A stretch of 64,000 nt of DNA from Spinacia oleracea (Eukaryota > Streptophyta > Magnoliopsida > Caryophyllales > Amaranthaceae). Shown here piece by piece: positions 1-11,002 of the stretch. A program made the position numbers and the translations under genes. The stretch is taken from the NCBI RefSeq assembly GCF_020520425.1, contig NC_079488.1:90129285-90193284 (forward strand), read 5' to 3'. The notes under the pieces are model-generated. The model searched no databases. It had not been told where the DNA came from and worked only from the letters and a program-made list of their open reading frames with translations. Every line of letters begins with the position of its first letter. Within the stretch, counting starts at the first letter, position 1.

Positions 1-27
1 CTCAGTGTAAGTGAATACTACTGTAAA

Positions 28-390
28 TTGAAGGATTTTTGGGATCAAATCTCAGAAATTGAAGACATACCAGAGTGTTCTTGTGGTGCTCTGGCAAAGT
101 GCAGCTGCAACATTGTCAAAAAAATGATTGAGAGGGAATCATCCACCAAGCTCATGAAGTTTCTCATGGGTCTGAACCCTGATTATGAGCAGATGAAGAC
201 AAATTTCCTTGGGATGGATCCACTGATGCCTGTGAACAAGGTGTACAATCTAGTCATGCAGGTTGAGAAACACAAGCAGATCACAGGAGAAATCAGTATT
301 GGGAGTCAAACAAGTGCTCTAGCAGCAAACAGGCAAGGAGAGAGTCTTGGTCCTCTGATGAACTTTAATAAGAGAGAATACAAAAAATGA
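28..390 (+). pseudogene. copia gag (capsid part), partial
   Basis: The frame encodes 120 residues typical of the C-terminal part of plant copia gag: an LMKFLMGLNPDYEQMK stretch, as in the UBN2/retrotransposon-gag family, which forms the particle shell. It ends in TGA overlapping an ATG (ATGA, 387-390) of the next frame, right after a run of six A. The zinc knuckle that should be in the same protein lies in the next frame, so a one-base slip or old indel separates them. The true start is upstream of the window. Confidence 0.8.
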
Positions 391-1283
391 GACTTGAGAA
401 GATTGAAAGAGATGCAAAGAAATGTCAGCATTGTGGAATGAAGGGACACTTAAGGGAAGAGTGTTTTAAGCTAGTTGGATATCCTGACTGGTTTAAGAAC
501 AATCCAAAGGGAAAAGGAAACACAAGACAAGCTGCAAATGCAACTAGAAGTGAAGAAGAATATTCTGGAGACAATCCCCTGGAGTTTGGAAATGCAGGAG
601 GTAATGCAATGAAACATGATGACAAGTTCATTTCTTCTGTTGTACAGGAAGTGATGAAAGCAATTGGTGAGAAGCAGAATGCAACAGCTAGCAGTCACAG
701 CAACTTTGCAGGTAAAGAAATTCTTTCTAATGCAGTGAATCATTATGATGACTCTTACTGTAATACATGGCTCATAGATTCAGGAGCTAGTGATCACATG
801 ACAGGAAACAAAAGTGTTCTTACTAACATGAGAACATTAGACAAGCAGATAAGGGTAGGATTACCTGATGGAAATGTCAAAACAGTTAAAGAAATAGGAG
901 ATGTGAAATTGAATGATAATGTGGCTCTTTTTGATGTGTTATATGTAAGTGATTTCAAACACAACTTGCTGTCAGTGAGCAAATTGGTTCACAAAGATGA
1001 CCTGAAGCTTTTATTTGATAAACATGGGTGTTCTCTTCAGGGCCTTTCCACTGAAGATAATGTAGTGTTTGGAGAGAATGAAAGTGATCTGTACAAGATG
1101 ATCAACTTTGAAAGTAAGCTGACAAGAAGGAGAAAAGGAAGGGAGGAGGTTTGCTTGGTGAAAGAAGAAGGAAAAGAATCAAAGAGCTGTAATAAAGTAG
1201 AGAAACTAGATTTAATTCATGCTAGACTAGGGCATGTTTCTATTTCTAAGATGGAACGGATTTTTGCAAATGTAAAGACTTAA
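387..1283 (+). pseudogene. copia gag zinc knuckle, protease and start of integrase
   Basis: The 298-residue frame begins with a CCHC zinc knuckle (CQHCGMKGHLREEC, about residues 13-26) that binds RNA. It continues with an aspartic protease whose active-site motif is WLIDSGASDHMTG (about residues 128-140), then the GAG-pre-integrase segment with HARLGHVSISKM (about 278-289). It stops at 1281-1283 in the middle of the integrase zinc-binding region. The following CxxC half (FCDTCSVAKHH) is in another frame just downstream, so a frameshift has broken the polyprotein here. Confidence 0.85.
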
Positions 1284-2129
1284 AGAGCTATTTCTGTGAC
1301 ACTTGTTCTGTTGCTAAACATCACAAGTTACCTTTCTCTCCAAGTAAATCTATTGCTGGAAATGTTTTTGAATTGATTCATGTTGATTTATGGGGTCCTT
1401 ACAGGACTAAGAGTAGGTGCAAGCTATTTCCTAACTATAGTTGATGACTATAGTAGAGTGACTTGGACACATTTGTTGTCAAACAAGGAACAGGTTAAGG
1501 GAATCCTGGTTGGTTTCCTTGCTCATATAGAAAATCATTTTAACACCACTGTTAAAACCCTAAGAAGTGACAATGGAACAGAAATTTTTCAGAATGAATG
1601 TGCACAAATCTTTGCTCAAAAGGGCATTACACACCAAAGAAGTGTGCCAGGTGTACCTCAACAGAATGCAAGAGTTGAGAGGAAGCACAGGTTTCTGCTT
1701 GAGACAGCAAGAGCCCTGAAGATCCATGCAGGACTGCCTGCATATTTATGGGGTGAGTGTATTTTGGCTGCAACTCACTTAATCAATTTATTGCCTAGTG
1801 CAGTGATTGGTTGGGAAACTCCATATAAGAGAATGATGAAGAAAGAACCTGACTATGATCATTTGAGGGTCATAGGAAGCCTGTGCTATGCAAGTCCCCA
1901 CAAGAAGCCTACTGATAAATTTGCAGCAAGAGGAATAAGGTGTATCATGATTGGATATCCTTATTGTCAGAAAGGGTATAAGCTTATGGATCTGGAAACT
2001 AGAAAAAATTTTGCGAGCAGAGATGTGGTGTTCAAAGAAAGGATATTTCCTTTTCTTCTTAAACAAGGAAACAATGATTTTGCAACTTGTTTGAGAAACA
2101 ATTTGTCAAGTACAGAAACTGAAAAATGA
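1284..2129 (+). pseudogene. copia integrase core, frameshifted
   Basis: Between 1284 and about 1425 the integrase reads in one frame (zinc-binding CxxC, then HVDLWGP). It then shifts into the frame that carries FLTIVDDYSRVTW, SDNGTEIF and QQNARVERKHR. These are the DDE catalytic core motifs of copia integrase: D in VDDYSR, D in SDNG, and E in the ARVERKHR stretch. The frame ends at 2129. From 2130 to 2517 the linker to reverse transcriptase is acidic and interrupted, with an in-frame TAA near 2470. The enzyme would join element cDNA to host DNA; this copy cannot make it as one chain. Confidence 0.85.
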
Positions 2130-2517
2130 TATGATTTCTCTAATATCTTCACTGAAGAGTTTGAGCAGGAAATTGATCAAATAGAACCAGAATTAGAGGA
2201 GATGCAAGAAGAAATGATTCAAGAAGACACTATGGTGGTAGAACAAGGTCAGGCTGACCTTGATGTCACCAATGTGGAAACAAACACTCAAGAAACTGTG
2301 AGAAGATCAGAGAGGGACAGAACCAATACCAGCAAAGTTCAAAGATTTTGTCTTTGATATCCCAGGAAAAAGAGCTGCAACACATACAGCTAACTTGATC
2401 ATAGCAAGGCTCATGGATTCAGAATACTATTCAGAGGAATACTTAGCATCTCTGAATAATGTTTTGAGATAAAGAGAGCCAATTCACTATGGAGAAGCAT
2501 CTGAAGATCAAGGGTGG

Positions 2518-4008
2518 ATGGAAGCAATGAAGGAAGAGCTGAATGCTCTTGATAAGAATGAAACATGGAAAATGACAGATTTACCAGAAGGAAAGAAGGA
2601 AATAGATTCTAAATGGGTATATAGAATCAAGTTTGACAGAGATGGGAACATAGAGAAACTCAAAGCTAGATTAGTGGCAAGAGGTGATAAACAGATCAAA
2701 GGCAAAGATTACAAACATACTTTCTCACCAGTAGCTAAGTTTACTACTGTGAGAACTCTGATAGCCTTGGCAACAGCCATGAATTGGAAGTTGGAACAAC
2801 TTGATATCAACAATGCCTTCTTGCATGGGTTCCTGGATGAAGAAGTGTACATGAAACCACCAAAAGGTTACACTGGAGGAAAGGAGGGGCAAGTATGTAG
2901 GCTGAAAAGAAGCTTATATGGTCTGAAGCAAGCTTCTAGGCAATGGAATCTAGAACTGACCAAGTTCTTCATTGAGCATGGCTATACACAATCCAAAAGA
3001 GATTACTCAATGTTCTCTAAAATTAAAAATGGAAAGCAGACAATTGTGCTAGTTTATGTTGATGATCTTCTTGTCACTGGAGATGACACAAATGAGATGG
3101 AAAAGCTCAAAACAGAACTTGACAATGCCTTCACTGTGAAGGATCTTGGAGAGATGAGATATTTTCTTGGGATAGAAGTTTTAAGAAGTCCAAAAGGAAC
3201 TATGTTAAATCAAAGAAAGTTCATTCTTGACATACTGAAATCAACAGGGACTGAGGACTGTAAACCTGCAAAGTTCCCCTTTCCCAAAGGGATCAAATTA
3301 TCAGTTGATCAAGGTGAACTGCTAGAAGATCCTGAAATATATAGAAGAATCATTGGAAGGTTGTTGTACTTGAATCTGACAAGACCTGATATTTTCTATA
3401 GTGTGCAGCAGTTGAGTCAGTTTATGTGTGAGCCAAGAAAACCACACTTGCAGGCTGCTATCCATGTGGTAAAGTACTTGGCTGGTACAATTGATTGGGG
3501 TTTATACTACCCTGCTGATTCTGAAGTAAAGCTAAGCTCATTCTGTGATTCAGATTGGGGAAACTGTGCCTTTAGTTCAAGATCTCTCACTGGATACTGT
3601 GTTTTCTTAGGAAAATCACTAGTGTCTTGGAAAACAAAGAAGCAAAAGACTGTGTCAAAGTCATCAACAGAAGCAGAATATAGATGTATGTCACAAACAA
3701 CAAGTGAGATTATTTGGTTGAATGGGGTACTAGAAGACCTGGGGTTCACTGTACCTAAGCCTATTGATTTGTTCTGTGACAACAAGTCAGCAATTCATCT
3801 TGCACATAACCCTGTTTTCCATGAAAGAACAAAACACTTGAATGTGGATTGTCATTATGTGAGAGATCACATCCTGGATGGGCTGCTAAACGTTCTTCAT
3901 GTTCGATCCTTTCTCCAGTTAGCTGACTTAATGACTAAGTCTCTCAGTGAGCAACAGCATAATCATCTCTCTTTCAAGTTGGGCATCACTCCCTCAGCTC
4001 CAACTTGA
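2518..4008 (+). CDS. copia reverse transcriptase and RNase H, open frame
   Basis: A 496-residue open frame holds the plant copia RVT_2 domain: WVYRIKFDRDG, KARLVARG, QLDINNAFLHG, SLYGLKQASRQW and the catalytic YVDDLLVTG (about residues 180-188). RNase H follows, with SLTGYCVFLG, SWKTKKQKTVSKSSTEAEYR and FCDNKSAIHLAHNPVFHERTKH. It would copy element RNA into DNA. The reading continues upstream of the first ATG in the same frame to the TAA near 2470, so the ATG at 2518 is just the first methionine of a polyprotein remnant, not a natural start. It is intact despite breaks upstream, which suggests fairly recent decay. Confidence 0.9.
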   Translation: MEAMKEELNALDKNETWKMTDLPEGKKEIDSKWVYRIKFDRDGNIEKLKARLVARGDKQIKGKDYKHTFSPVAKFTTVRTLIALATAMNWKLEQLDINNAFLHGFLDEEVYMKPPKGYTGGKEGQVCRLKRSLYGLKQASRQWNLELTKFFIEHGYTQSKRDYSMFSKIKNGKQTIVLVYVDDLLVTGDDTNEMEKLKTELDNAFTVKDLGEMRYFLGIEVLRSPKGTMLNQRKFILDILKSTGTEDCKPAKFPFPKGIKLSVDQGELLEDPEIYRRIIGRLLYLNLTRPDIFYSVQQLSQFMCEPRKPHLQAAIHVVKYLAGTIDWGLYYPADSEVKLSSFCDSDWGNCAFSSRSLTGYCVFLGKSLVSWKTKKQKTVSKSSTEAEYRCMSQTTSEIIWLNGVLEDLGFTVPKPIDLFCDNKSAIHLAHNPVFHERTKHLNVDCHYVRDHILDGLLNVLHVRSFLQLADLMTKSLSEQQHNHLSFKLGITPSAPT

Positions 4009-4014
4009 GGGGGG

Positions 4015-4330
4015 TGTATTGAGAATATCATGCTATTTATAGTAAATTCTACACCTAGGATAGTCACATGCATATGTTTTCTGATTTGTTCTTTTACTCT
4101 TCCTAGGTAGTCTGTTTTGTAGTGATCCTAGGTGGATCTTGCCAGCTTTGTTTTGGCCTCTTGTACACATGTAATTTAGGGTTGTGCATATATAAGGTGA
4201 AGGCAGGCCTTTTGTGCCGTTGAGACCTCACAAACACAGAAATACAAAACACAAAACACCAGAATTCCTGGTGAAGAAACCACTGCATTATAGCAGCAAA
4301 ACTCTTTGAATCTTTCTTTATAAGACTTTG
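4015..4330 (+). repeat. 3' LTR of the copia element (right end uncertain)
   Basis: The LTR starts TGTATTGAGAATATC directly after the purine tract that ends the coding region. A TATA-like CATATATAAGG lies near 4187-4197, followed by a stretch rich in ACAAA words as in R/U5 regions. No second LTR is in the window, so the end cannot be fixed. Confidence 0.65.
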
Positions 4331-4626
4331 GGTAATGTTAATTATAGCGTAATTAAAGATACATTTAGTCAAACACTTGCATTGAAGATCGTGCAAGATC
4401 CAAATGAGTAGAACTTAAAAGAATTTACAAAGAGTGTATCGATCATATACTCCTTATGGATCGAGTATCTAGTATAAGAATAGTGCAATGGAGTTATGTC
4501 CTATACGTAATAGGAAACTTTCGACATTGTATTATTTTCCATAATATTACAAGGGTTTTACCAACTTTAAAACTTAAAAACACAAGAAACTGAAATGATT
4601 ATAGAACACACACGTACATATAATCT

Positions 4627-4632
4627 TTATTT
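4627..4632 (-). promoter_or_regulatory. poly(A) signal of the minus-strand GLP gene
   Basis: The minus strand reads AATAAA about 27-32 bases past the stop codon of the germin-like gene, a suitable position for 3'-end formation. Confidence 0.5.
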
Positions 4633-4658
4633 TATGAAACCATTTTGTTAATTTGGTT

Positions 4659-5911
4659 TTAGTAGTTATTGGGCGAACCGAACTGATCCTGAAGATACTT
4701 GACCAAATTATCTTGAATCTGGAAACCCTTAGCAAGAACATCAACAGAAATAGGTGGATCAGACCCAAAGACAGCATTAGCTATTGTAATAAGTCCAGGG
4801 TTCTGGCTACTTAAACCTGAAATACCAAAACCAGGGGTGTGACCAACATTGAACTGAAAATGAATGAGACCTTGAGGGAAAACAAATACGTCTCCTTTGT
4901 TAAGTAACTTTGTGAAGAGCTTATTTGGTCCTTGAGGTGGATTTGAGGTAACAAATCCTACATAAAAGGTTCCTTCCAACACCGTAAATATCTCTGTAGC
5001 ACGAGGGTGAGTATGGGGTGGGTTAAGACCATATGGTGCAAAATCAAGCCTAGCTAATGATATTCCAAGTGTGTTTAGTCCTCCTAAATTCGTTGCTTGT
5101 ACTACTGTTGCCGCGAACCCTAGCTTGTTGTCTGTGTCTCCTGGATTTAGTCCTTTGAACACGAAATCATCTGGACTAACCCTCATTGGATCTTTACAGA
5201 ACACTCCATTCACAAACACTGTAAAATATAATACACTAGATTAAATCCCGTGCATGCATGAATTTTGATCATTTTTTTCACAAAATATTTAACTGAATAT
5301 CTCCCAAACTACTGCATAGTTATAACATTTTTAACATACGCGTTTAAATTTATTCATCTAATATGCATATTTAAAATTCTAATAAGGTAATTTGATCAAA
5401 ATATTGAGTGATATATTTTCCATTATTAATATAGCGATTTGACTAAAATATTATTAATATAAAATAATTATTATTACGTCGTATCTATTTTTGCCATAAT
5501 TTATAAACTAAATTTTATTTCCATATATAAATTGTTTATAAAAAAAAAGGTAGAGAATAAAAATAAAATAAAACAGATACACTTTTTTGGGAGAGTGGTT
5601 TTTGGCGGGGGAAAATCGCACTAGGAATTGACACGTGTCATTCTTGATATCTCTTTTAGTATATAGTAATAGACATACAACAACAATTATATCATTATGT
5701 TATTATGTTAATGCATACATGTACGTTATTAAATATATACTTATGAAAAGAAATGGGGGTTTGAGATAGAAAGAAATATGTACGTACATCCTTCAAGAGG
5801 TTCATTCACTCCAACACAAAAATCTTGCAGTTGATTCGGATCCGTACCCAAGGCGACATAGCTAGTGATAGCTAAAAGAGCAACATACATGAAAATTTTA
5901 CAAGCTCCCAT
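4659..5911 (-). CDS. germin-like protein (cupin), two exons
   Basis: Exon 1 is 5788-5911 and exon 2 is 4659-5218, joined across a 569-bp intron with GTACGT and TTTTACAG borders. The product is about 227 residues. Residues 1-22 form a secretory signal peptide (hydrophobic, ending near ALG), and the mature start [14 protein letters not shown] is typical of germin-like proteins. Exon 2 carries the cupin barrel. Germin box 1 has HTHPRATE with metal ligands His, His and Glu. Box 2 is [16 protein letters not shown] with the last His ligand. The paired cysteines are DFC in exon 1 and FCK in exon 2. These are secreted Mn-binding apoplast proteins, some with oxalate oxidase or superoxide dismutase activity; which one applies here cannot be told. 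It is divergent from the related gene at 16458, so probably a tandem-family pair pushed apart by transposons. Confidence 0.95.
5219..5787 (-). other. intron of the minus-strand GLP gene
   Basis: This AT-rich 569-bp intron splits a codon after its first base, exactly as in the second GLP gene. No transposon was recognised in it. Confidence 0.85.
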
Positions 5912-5987
5912 TGTTTTTCCTATGGCTTTCTTGTTGGATAATGGAGATTTAATTTTGAATGATCACAATGAAGAAAATACAACACCT

Positions 5988-5998
5988 TTTTATAGTTG
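5988..5998 (-). promoter_or_regulatory. TATA box of the minus-strand GLP gene
   Basis: The minus strand reads CTATAAAAAGG about 80 bases upstream of the ATG at 5911, the usual place for a plant TATA box with a short leader. Confidence 0.6.
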
Positions 5999-5999
5999 A

Positions 6000-6607
6000 G
6001 CAATAGTACTACTACATCCCATAGATAGATGCAATATTTTAACTTTTTGCGATCACTTATTAACTTTCATTTGTTGATAAGGGTGGTATAGATAATCATG
6101 ACAATAAAAAAATGTACAAGTTTGAATAGATGTAGTACGTATTTGGTATTTGGAAATTGCAATTGGTCATACATTTAGTCATTCCATTCAACAAATTAAA
6201 TTTCGTTTGTTTTTTCTTATTAGAACCGTTAATGGCTAACGACTATGCCCAATATTGCCCATTACACACATAATGCTTAGCCGCCTTTGGCGTGTTTGAA
6301 CAATTATGAATTCTCAAGTTTTAATTAATGTATCATGTGCCTCTTGTAAGAGATTTAATTGGGTAAAGGTTGTAATTGTACTATCCAATATTATTTTAAG
6401 TCAATCTGGTTTTTTAGTGCTATGTTTCTCAATTTCTTGTTCATGTGAGTTGTTAAATCAACTTATATCCGGAGTAAAAGTATCAAGTTGGACTAGTTGA
6501 TGCAAATGTTACATACAACTACGTACTTGCTAATAACAAATAAACAATAACACCTTATCTTGGAGGGTGATCATGGTGCCTAGAGGTATGTCTTTGGGGA
6601 CGCCTGA
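6000..6607. other. intergenic DNA, no gene seen
   Basis: This is the promoter side of the GLP gene. The only open frame (6306-6500) is short, without recognisable motifs and AT-rich; it is taken as chance. Confidence 0.5.
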
Positions 6608-6615
6608 TTTATTAC

Positions 6616-6991
6616 TAGACCTGGTTATTAGACAGGGTAGTCCAATGGATATAGGGTTAGGGTCAAGTTAATAGGGCTTTTATTGGGCAGGGCTCTTATT
6701 GGACAGGGTCATTATAGGGTCAAACTTATACTACAATTATTTTGAAAATTAAAATAGTAATGATACAAAAAATTACGTGTATAGCTTCGTATTTACTTGT
6801 ACTTGCACATGGCTCTTTTGTTTTTCATTTTTCATTGCTCGTTTATTGACCCGCCCACTAATGACCCGCTATTGACCCGCGACCCGCTTTTGACCCGCCC
6901 ACTATCGACCCGCTAAAAATGACCCTTTCAATACCCGACCCTCTTTTGACCCGCACCGACCCTGACCCGCCCCGCCCGATAACCAGGTCTA
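6616..6991. mobile_element. hAT-type MITE, GC-rich word family (copy 1)
   Basis: The ends are TAGACCTGGTTAT on the left and its inverse ATAACCAGGTCTA on the right. Both sides carry the same 8-bp duplication TTTATTAC (6608-6615 and 6992-6999), the hallmark of hAT elements. The 376-bp interior has no gene. Its left part repeats GGGTC/GGGCA words and its right part repeats ACCCGC words, so much of it is self-complementary. Confidence 0.88.
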
Positions 6992-7139
6992 TTTATTACA
7001 ATGGGTGGCCTCACTCGTGATCGAGTAATCTCTTAGAAAATTACCACTTTGAACCAAACACATATAAATATGAAATGAAATGCGTGAAGTTAACAACAAA
7101 TAAAGATGAAAAATATCACTGATTGATACATGAATAAAG

Positions 7140-7850
7140 ATGAGTTTGATATGATTACTGGGTTTCCTCTTAGTGATCAGGAGGTCGAGCTAGATCCCTT
7201 GCTGAAATGGGCCAGCTCAAAGGCTCTTGAGTTGCTAAGGCCTGTTGGCGATTGCCTTAGGGTAGCACTACTTGTGTTGTAAGCAACATTCTACCTGGAC
7301 TGACCCTGGCTGGGACCTAGGCGGTGCAAAAGGTGAGGTTTTTCTTGTTGGTGTTGATTGGACAGCTGATGGTTCTAGACAGGAGTAGTTGTGTCCATGT
7401 CATTACTTGCGCTCTCTATTGTATCTGGATTTAGCTGAGGAGCATGGCGTATAGCCATCTCTTGTCGGAGCTGAAGGCTAGCTACTTCGACGGACTGCTT
7501 CCGGAGCTACGGTCGATATGGGAGCCTTGTGGCGAGTCCTAAAGTTATTTGGACTCCTTTTGAATTTTGAATTGAATTGTATTACTTTGATGGGTTGAGT
7601 TATTCCATGTTGATTGATAGATATGTGAGTATGAGCATTTCCCCAGCGTTCCGCCTCCTCGCCCTTTTAATGAGGCTTACCCTTTCGATGCCTCCTAAGT
7701 CGGGGCGTTGTGAACTGATACTTCTATGGTCTCCGGTATGCTTGTATTCCGAGAAGTCTTGAACTTCGAATTGCATTTTGATATTTAATTAAACTTTTAT
7801 TGCGGTTGTGTGCTTTGTTGGCGGTATTCCGCCCATTTGATGGGATCCCT
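7140..7850. other. unidentified sequence, left flank of the CACTA insertion
   Basis: A moderately GC-rich stretch that continues after the CACTA element at 14811-15040. It holds short open stretches (7577-7762, and 14828-15037 on the plus strand with a duplicated GAGATTCATCATTCCATGTG segment). It looks like an old retroelement or pseudogene, but I recognise no domain. The CACTA element split it. Confidence 0.35.
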
Positions 7851-8275
7851 CACTACTACAAAATACGCCATTTCTCGACGCTATGGGCTCGACGGTGTTG
7901 GCGACCGTCAGCATCAAATCGCAGTCTGTGTGTTTTCTCGACGGTCTTCCGGGTCGGTCTATCCTCTCGTCTAATACCAGCGTCGAGAAACAACATGTCT
8001 CGCGCCTGGTCATCTTTAGATGCCCTCGTGTTTTTTTTGTTGAGAACCGCCCCACCCCTTTCCCCACTCCCTCACGGTTCTCACTTTCTCAAACCCTAAC
8101 CTGATAATTTCCCTCTTTCTCCATATTTCGGAAGTTCCAGATCTACATCTCTAATTAAGCTCTTTCAATCCATTTTCCTCCTTTTCATCTCCTTGAATGT
8201 AATTCAATTAATTTCTCACTCAGTTTTCTTGCTTTTGGGATTCCAGATTCTCACATATGGAAAATTCTCTGCCTG

Positions 8276-8328
8276 CCTTAAATCTTGTTCTCATGGCGGT
8301 CAAGTCAGGTCAGGTCAGGTCAGGTCAC
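8276..8328 (+). repeat. short tandem repeat AGGTC
   Basis: About five head-to-tail copies of a CAGGT/AGGTC word inside the CACTA element, in DNA that looks like a 5' leader. Confidence 0.6.
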
Positions 8329-8652
8329 AATTAATATCGATTTCAATTTTGAACTCATTAAGTTGTTTTTTCTGGGTTTTGTTGGAGATAAAATCTAGGT
8401 TTGATTTGACTTTTTGGGTTAACAAATTAAATCTGATTTTAGGTTTTGATGATTCGGGAAATTAGATGATTCGGGTAATCATATAAAAAGCAAGGGCGAT
8501 TTTTGTATGTGAATAAATCTGGAATTTGATATCTGGTCATTTTTGTTTGTTAATCGATTACCCTAACACTCTCGTTGTCTTACAAGTTGTAACTCCTTTC
8601 ACTTTAATTTGCATCTTCTCTCAGATCCCCCTTTCTCTTAGATCTATTATCC

Positions 8653-11002
8653 ATGGAGGTGCAGGTTTCATATTGTGCAAGGTAACTTAATTTATCAGTC
8701 TCTTTTTTTTTGTTTCATAATCTCTCTTCCATATTCTGAATTAAGAATTTCAGTAGTTTGGGGTTTACTTCTCACTTTCATTGAATTAGGGGCTTAGATT
8801 TCAGTCTTGATTTCGTTTTTGGTTCTATGAAATTAAGTTTTTAATTTCTTTGTTTATGGCTTTTACAGATTTTTATTTAAATGTTGGGTCTTGTTTTTCT
8901 TAGTCTTTGAAAAGAATTTTATTATGTTTCTTGTATGCCAATCGTTATTTCTCTTGTGTTCCTTTGTATTTGTCAAATTTTTTTGCTGAATATGGTGATT
9001 GTTAGAGGGTATAATTAAGTACATGGGTAAATTTCTATTTTCAGTTATCACAACCTGCTTTAGAAACCTTATTATCAGCAAAGTTAGGCATGGTTTAGTT
9101 AACCTAGTGAAGTTAAATGATCACAACCAATGACCAATCATGAATATGATCAGAAGTCGTAGGCATTGCAAAGCATAAGTAAAGAGTCACCAATTTTAAA
9201 TTAGATTTTGTTACTTGTATCATGTTTACTCTTTTAACTTCCTATTCTTATCTCGTGTGATTGGTCAAATTGATGGTCTCCTATGCCGATTCATGTTAGC
9301 CGAGCCCTCATTTTGGGATTAAGGCTTTGTTGTTGTATCATGTTTATGTGGGGCGGTGGGAGGAGGATGTTGGGGGATTTTCATTTTTCAAAGACATTGA
9401 ACATGTCCACTTGGAAAAAAGCAGAGTTTAGACAATCCTCATAGAGAATGCAAAATACAATTTTATTTTTCGAAGTTATTTTCATTTTAGAAATTTGTTA
9501 ATTTCCCAGTCAAGTTGACATCTTTTCTTTGCTTCACTTTGATGATATTGGAATGGCCTCATTTTTGGTATTTGGGGATAGTCGATTATTAGTAAGATGT
9601 GGGTAAGTTTTTTAGTAGAAATATTATTTGTTTTTAGAATTCTACCAACTCATTTTTGCCATTTCATTTCTTTAGCTGGCATATATCGTCCTATTTCCTA
9701 GAGTATTTTACACAAACACAGGTACTTGTTGTATGGAAGGGACATCAACTTTCATATATGTCATTGCTTTAACTAACTACTACATGTGCAGACGTGCCTC
9801 ATGTAGAAACTATATATACATATTCCTTATTTTTTTCTTCTGGTGCTGCAGTGCTGCTAGAATTCATGCCACATTAGTGCAAAAGAAAAGCATGTTTATA
9901 CCTACACTTATTAGGTAATGACTACTTACCTTTATTAAGAATCCTAGCTGTAAATGTTTCCCTTAGAAGCATTATAGTTGGGACTGCATTCTACCAACTA
10001 AGAGCCTTCTTGAATAAGCTAGTAGATAAGTAAGGTCACTATGAGAGTTTAAGATTATGTGCTTTGACCTCTTCGAGATATTCTGATTGTTTAAGTTTGC
10101 TGACTTTTTGTGTTGGATTAAGTGGAGATTTGATTGTAGTATAAAGGTCACACGGGTTTTAAGGAGGGTAGTAGACTTAAAGTGTAATCTAGTTAGTCAT
10201 ATACATTAACTTTCATTATGAAATAATTAAGATTTTGTGCTAGATCTTACTAATCATGACAGTTGAGTATGGGCCTATGAGTATTCTGACTACATTTATA
10301 AATTTATAATAGATACTTGGTCCCTTGCTTTCCACCAGTTAAGTGCATATAAAGTTTTCAGAGTAATTTTGTCGATGTGTTGGAAAGTCTAATTTTTATT
10401 TTGGAGATTTTGAACTACGACTTTGTTCCCATTGGTTCTCTAGTTATGTTGTTGGTTTCTAGCTTTTGAGCGTTTCATGTGTTATGTTAGTCTTAATGTA
10501 TTGGTTTAAAGTGCCTCAAGCCCTTCAACTGTACTTTTGACATGCTGAAAATGTTCCATATTAAGTCAAACTGTGATCTGGTCATTGTTGGTCGCATATG
10601 CGATTGCTTGTGTTTAAATTTGTATCTCTTTAGTTGAGCCATAATTTGATTTTTTTTTTTTTTGTGTATTTCTCTAATTAGAAGTTCGTTCATCTATCTC
10701 TCTATGAGTTGTAATTTCGTTCATCTCCCAAAATCGTTTCCCTTTGCAGTTTGTATTCTCCTCCCTCTATCTCGCTATCTCTCTTCTTTCGGTTCTTCAA
10801 TATTCTGGGTACAACTTTGTGTGAGATTTACTTTTCAATTTCGGTGAATCTGCTGCTCAAAGAATATGGATAGGTTAGATTTAAATTATCAATTTTGATA
10901 TGTTTTATTCTTAATTAGGTTTGCTTTTGACAAAGGGACGATGAAAATGGATGATGTTGCTACCATTGGTGTGACATTCGGTTCATTGTCTTTATCTCTG
11001 AG
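8653..11002 (+). pseudogene. possible captured gene fragment in CACTA (two exon-like pieces)
   Basis: Upstream, 8100-8650 is pyrimidine-rich like a plant 5' leader. Piece 1 (8653-8681) starts ATGGAGGTGCAGG and ends GCAAG before GTAACT. Piece 2 (10919-11002) follows TTAATTAG, is open for about 27 codons (FAFDKGTMKMDDVATIGV) and ends CTGAG before GTACAAG. The phases fit: two bases of a codon at the end of piece 1 and one at the start of piece 2. That favours real exons, but the product is not recognised and the intron would be 2.2 kb. A captured host gene is an inference. Confidence 0.3.
9270..9336 (+). repeat. possible SINE 3' tail ending in TTG repeats
   Basis: The text from ATGTTAGCC to GGATTAAGGC and a run of TTG resembles the 3' tails of tobacco TS-like plant SINEs as I remember them. 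No promoter boxes or duplications were identified. Confidence 0.25.

Larger units (their letters stand above)
1..4330 (+). mobile_element. Ty1/copia LTR retrotransposon, 5'-truncated by the window edge, coding region partly decayed
   Basis: The gene order gag, protease, integrase, reverse transcriptase, RNase H is that of Ty1/copia. The 5' LTR and the start of gag lie outside the window. The coding region is split by stops and frameshifts near 388, 1283-1440, 2129 and 2470, while the RT-RNase H part stays open for 496 codons. A purine-rich tract (about 4006-4014) is followed by a 3' LTR starting TGTATTGAGAATATC. The far end of the LTR is not certain because the partner LTR is missing; 4250-4330 is a reasonable limit. 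Confidence 0.93.

Noticed and set aside
8193..8465. 90-codon frame around the AGGTC repeat
   Set aside because: No motif, leader-like composition, inside a non-autonomous CACTA.
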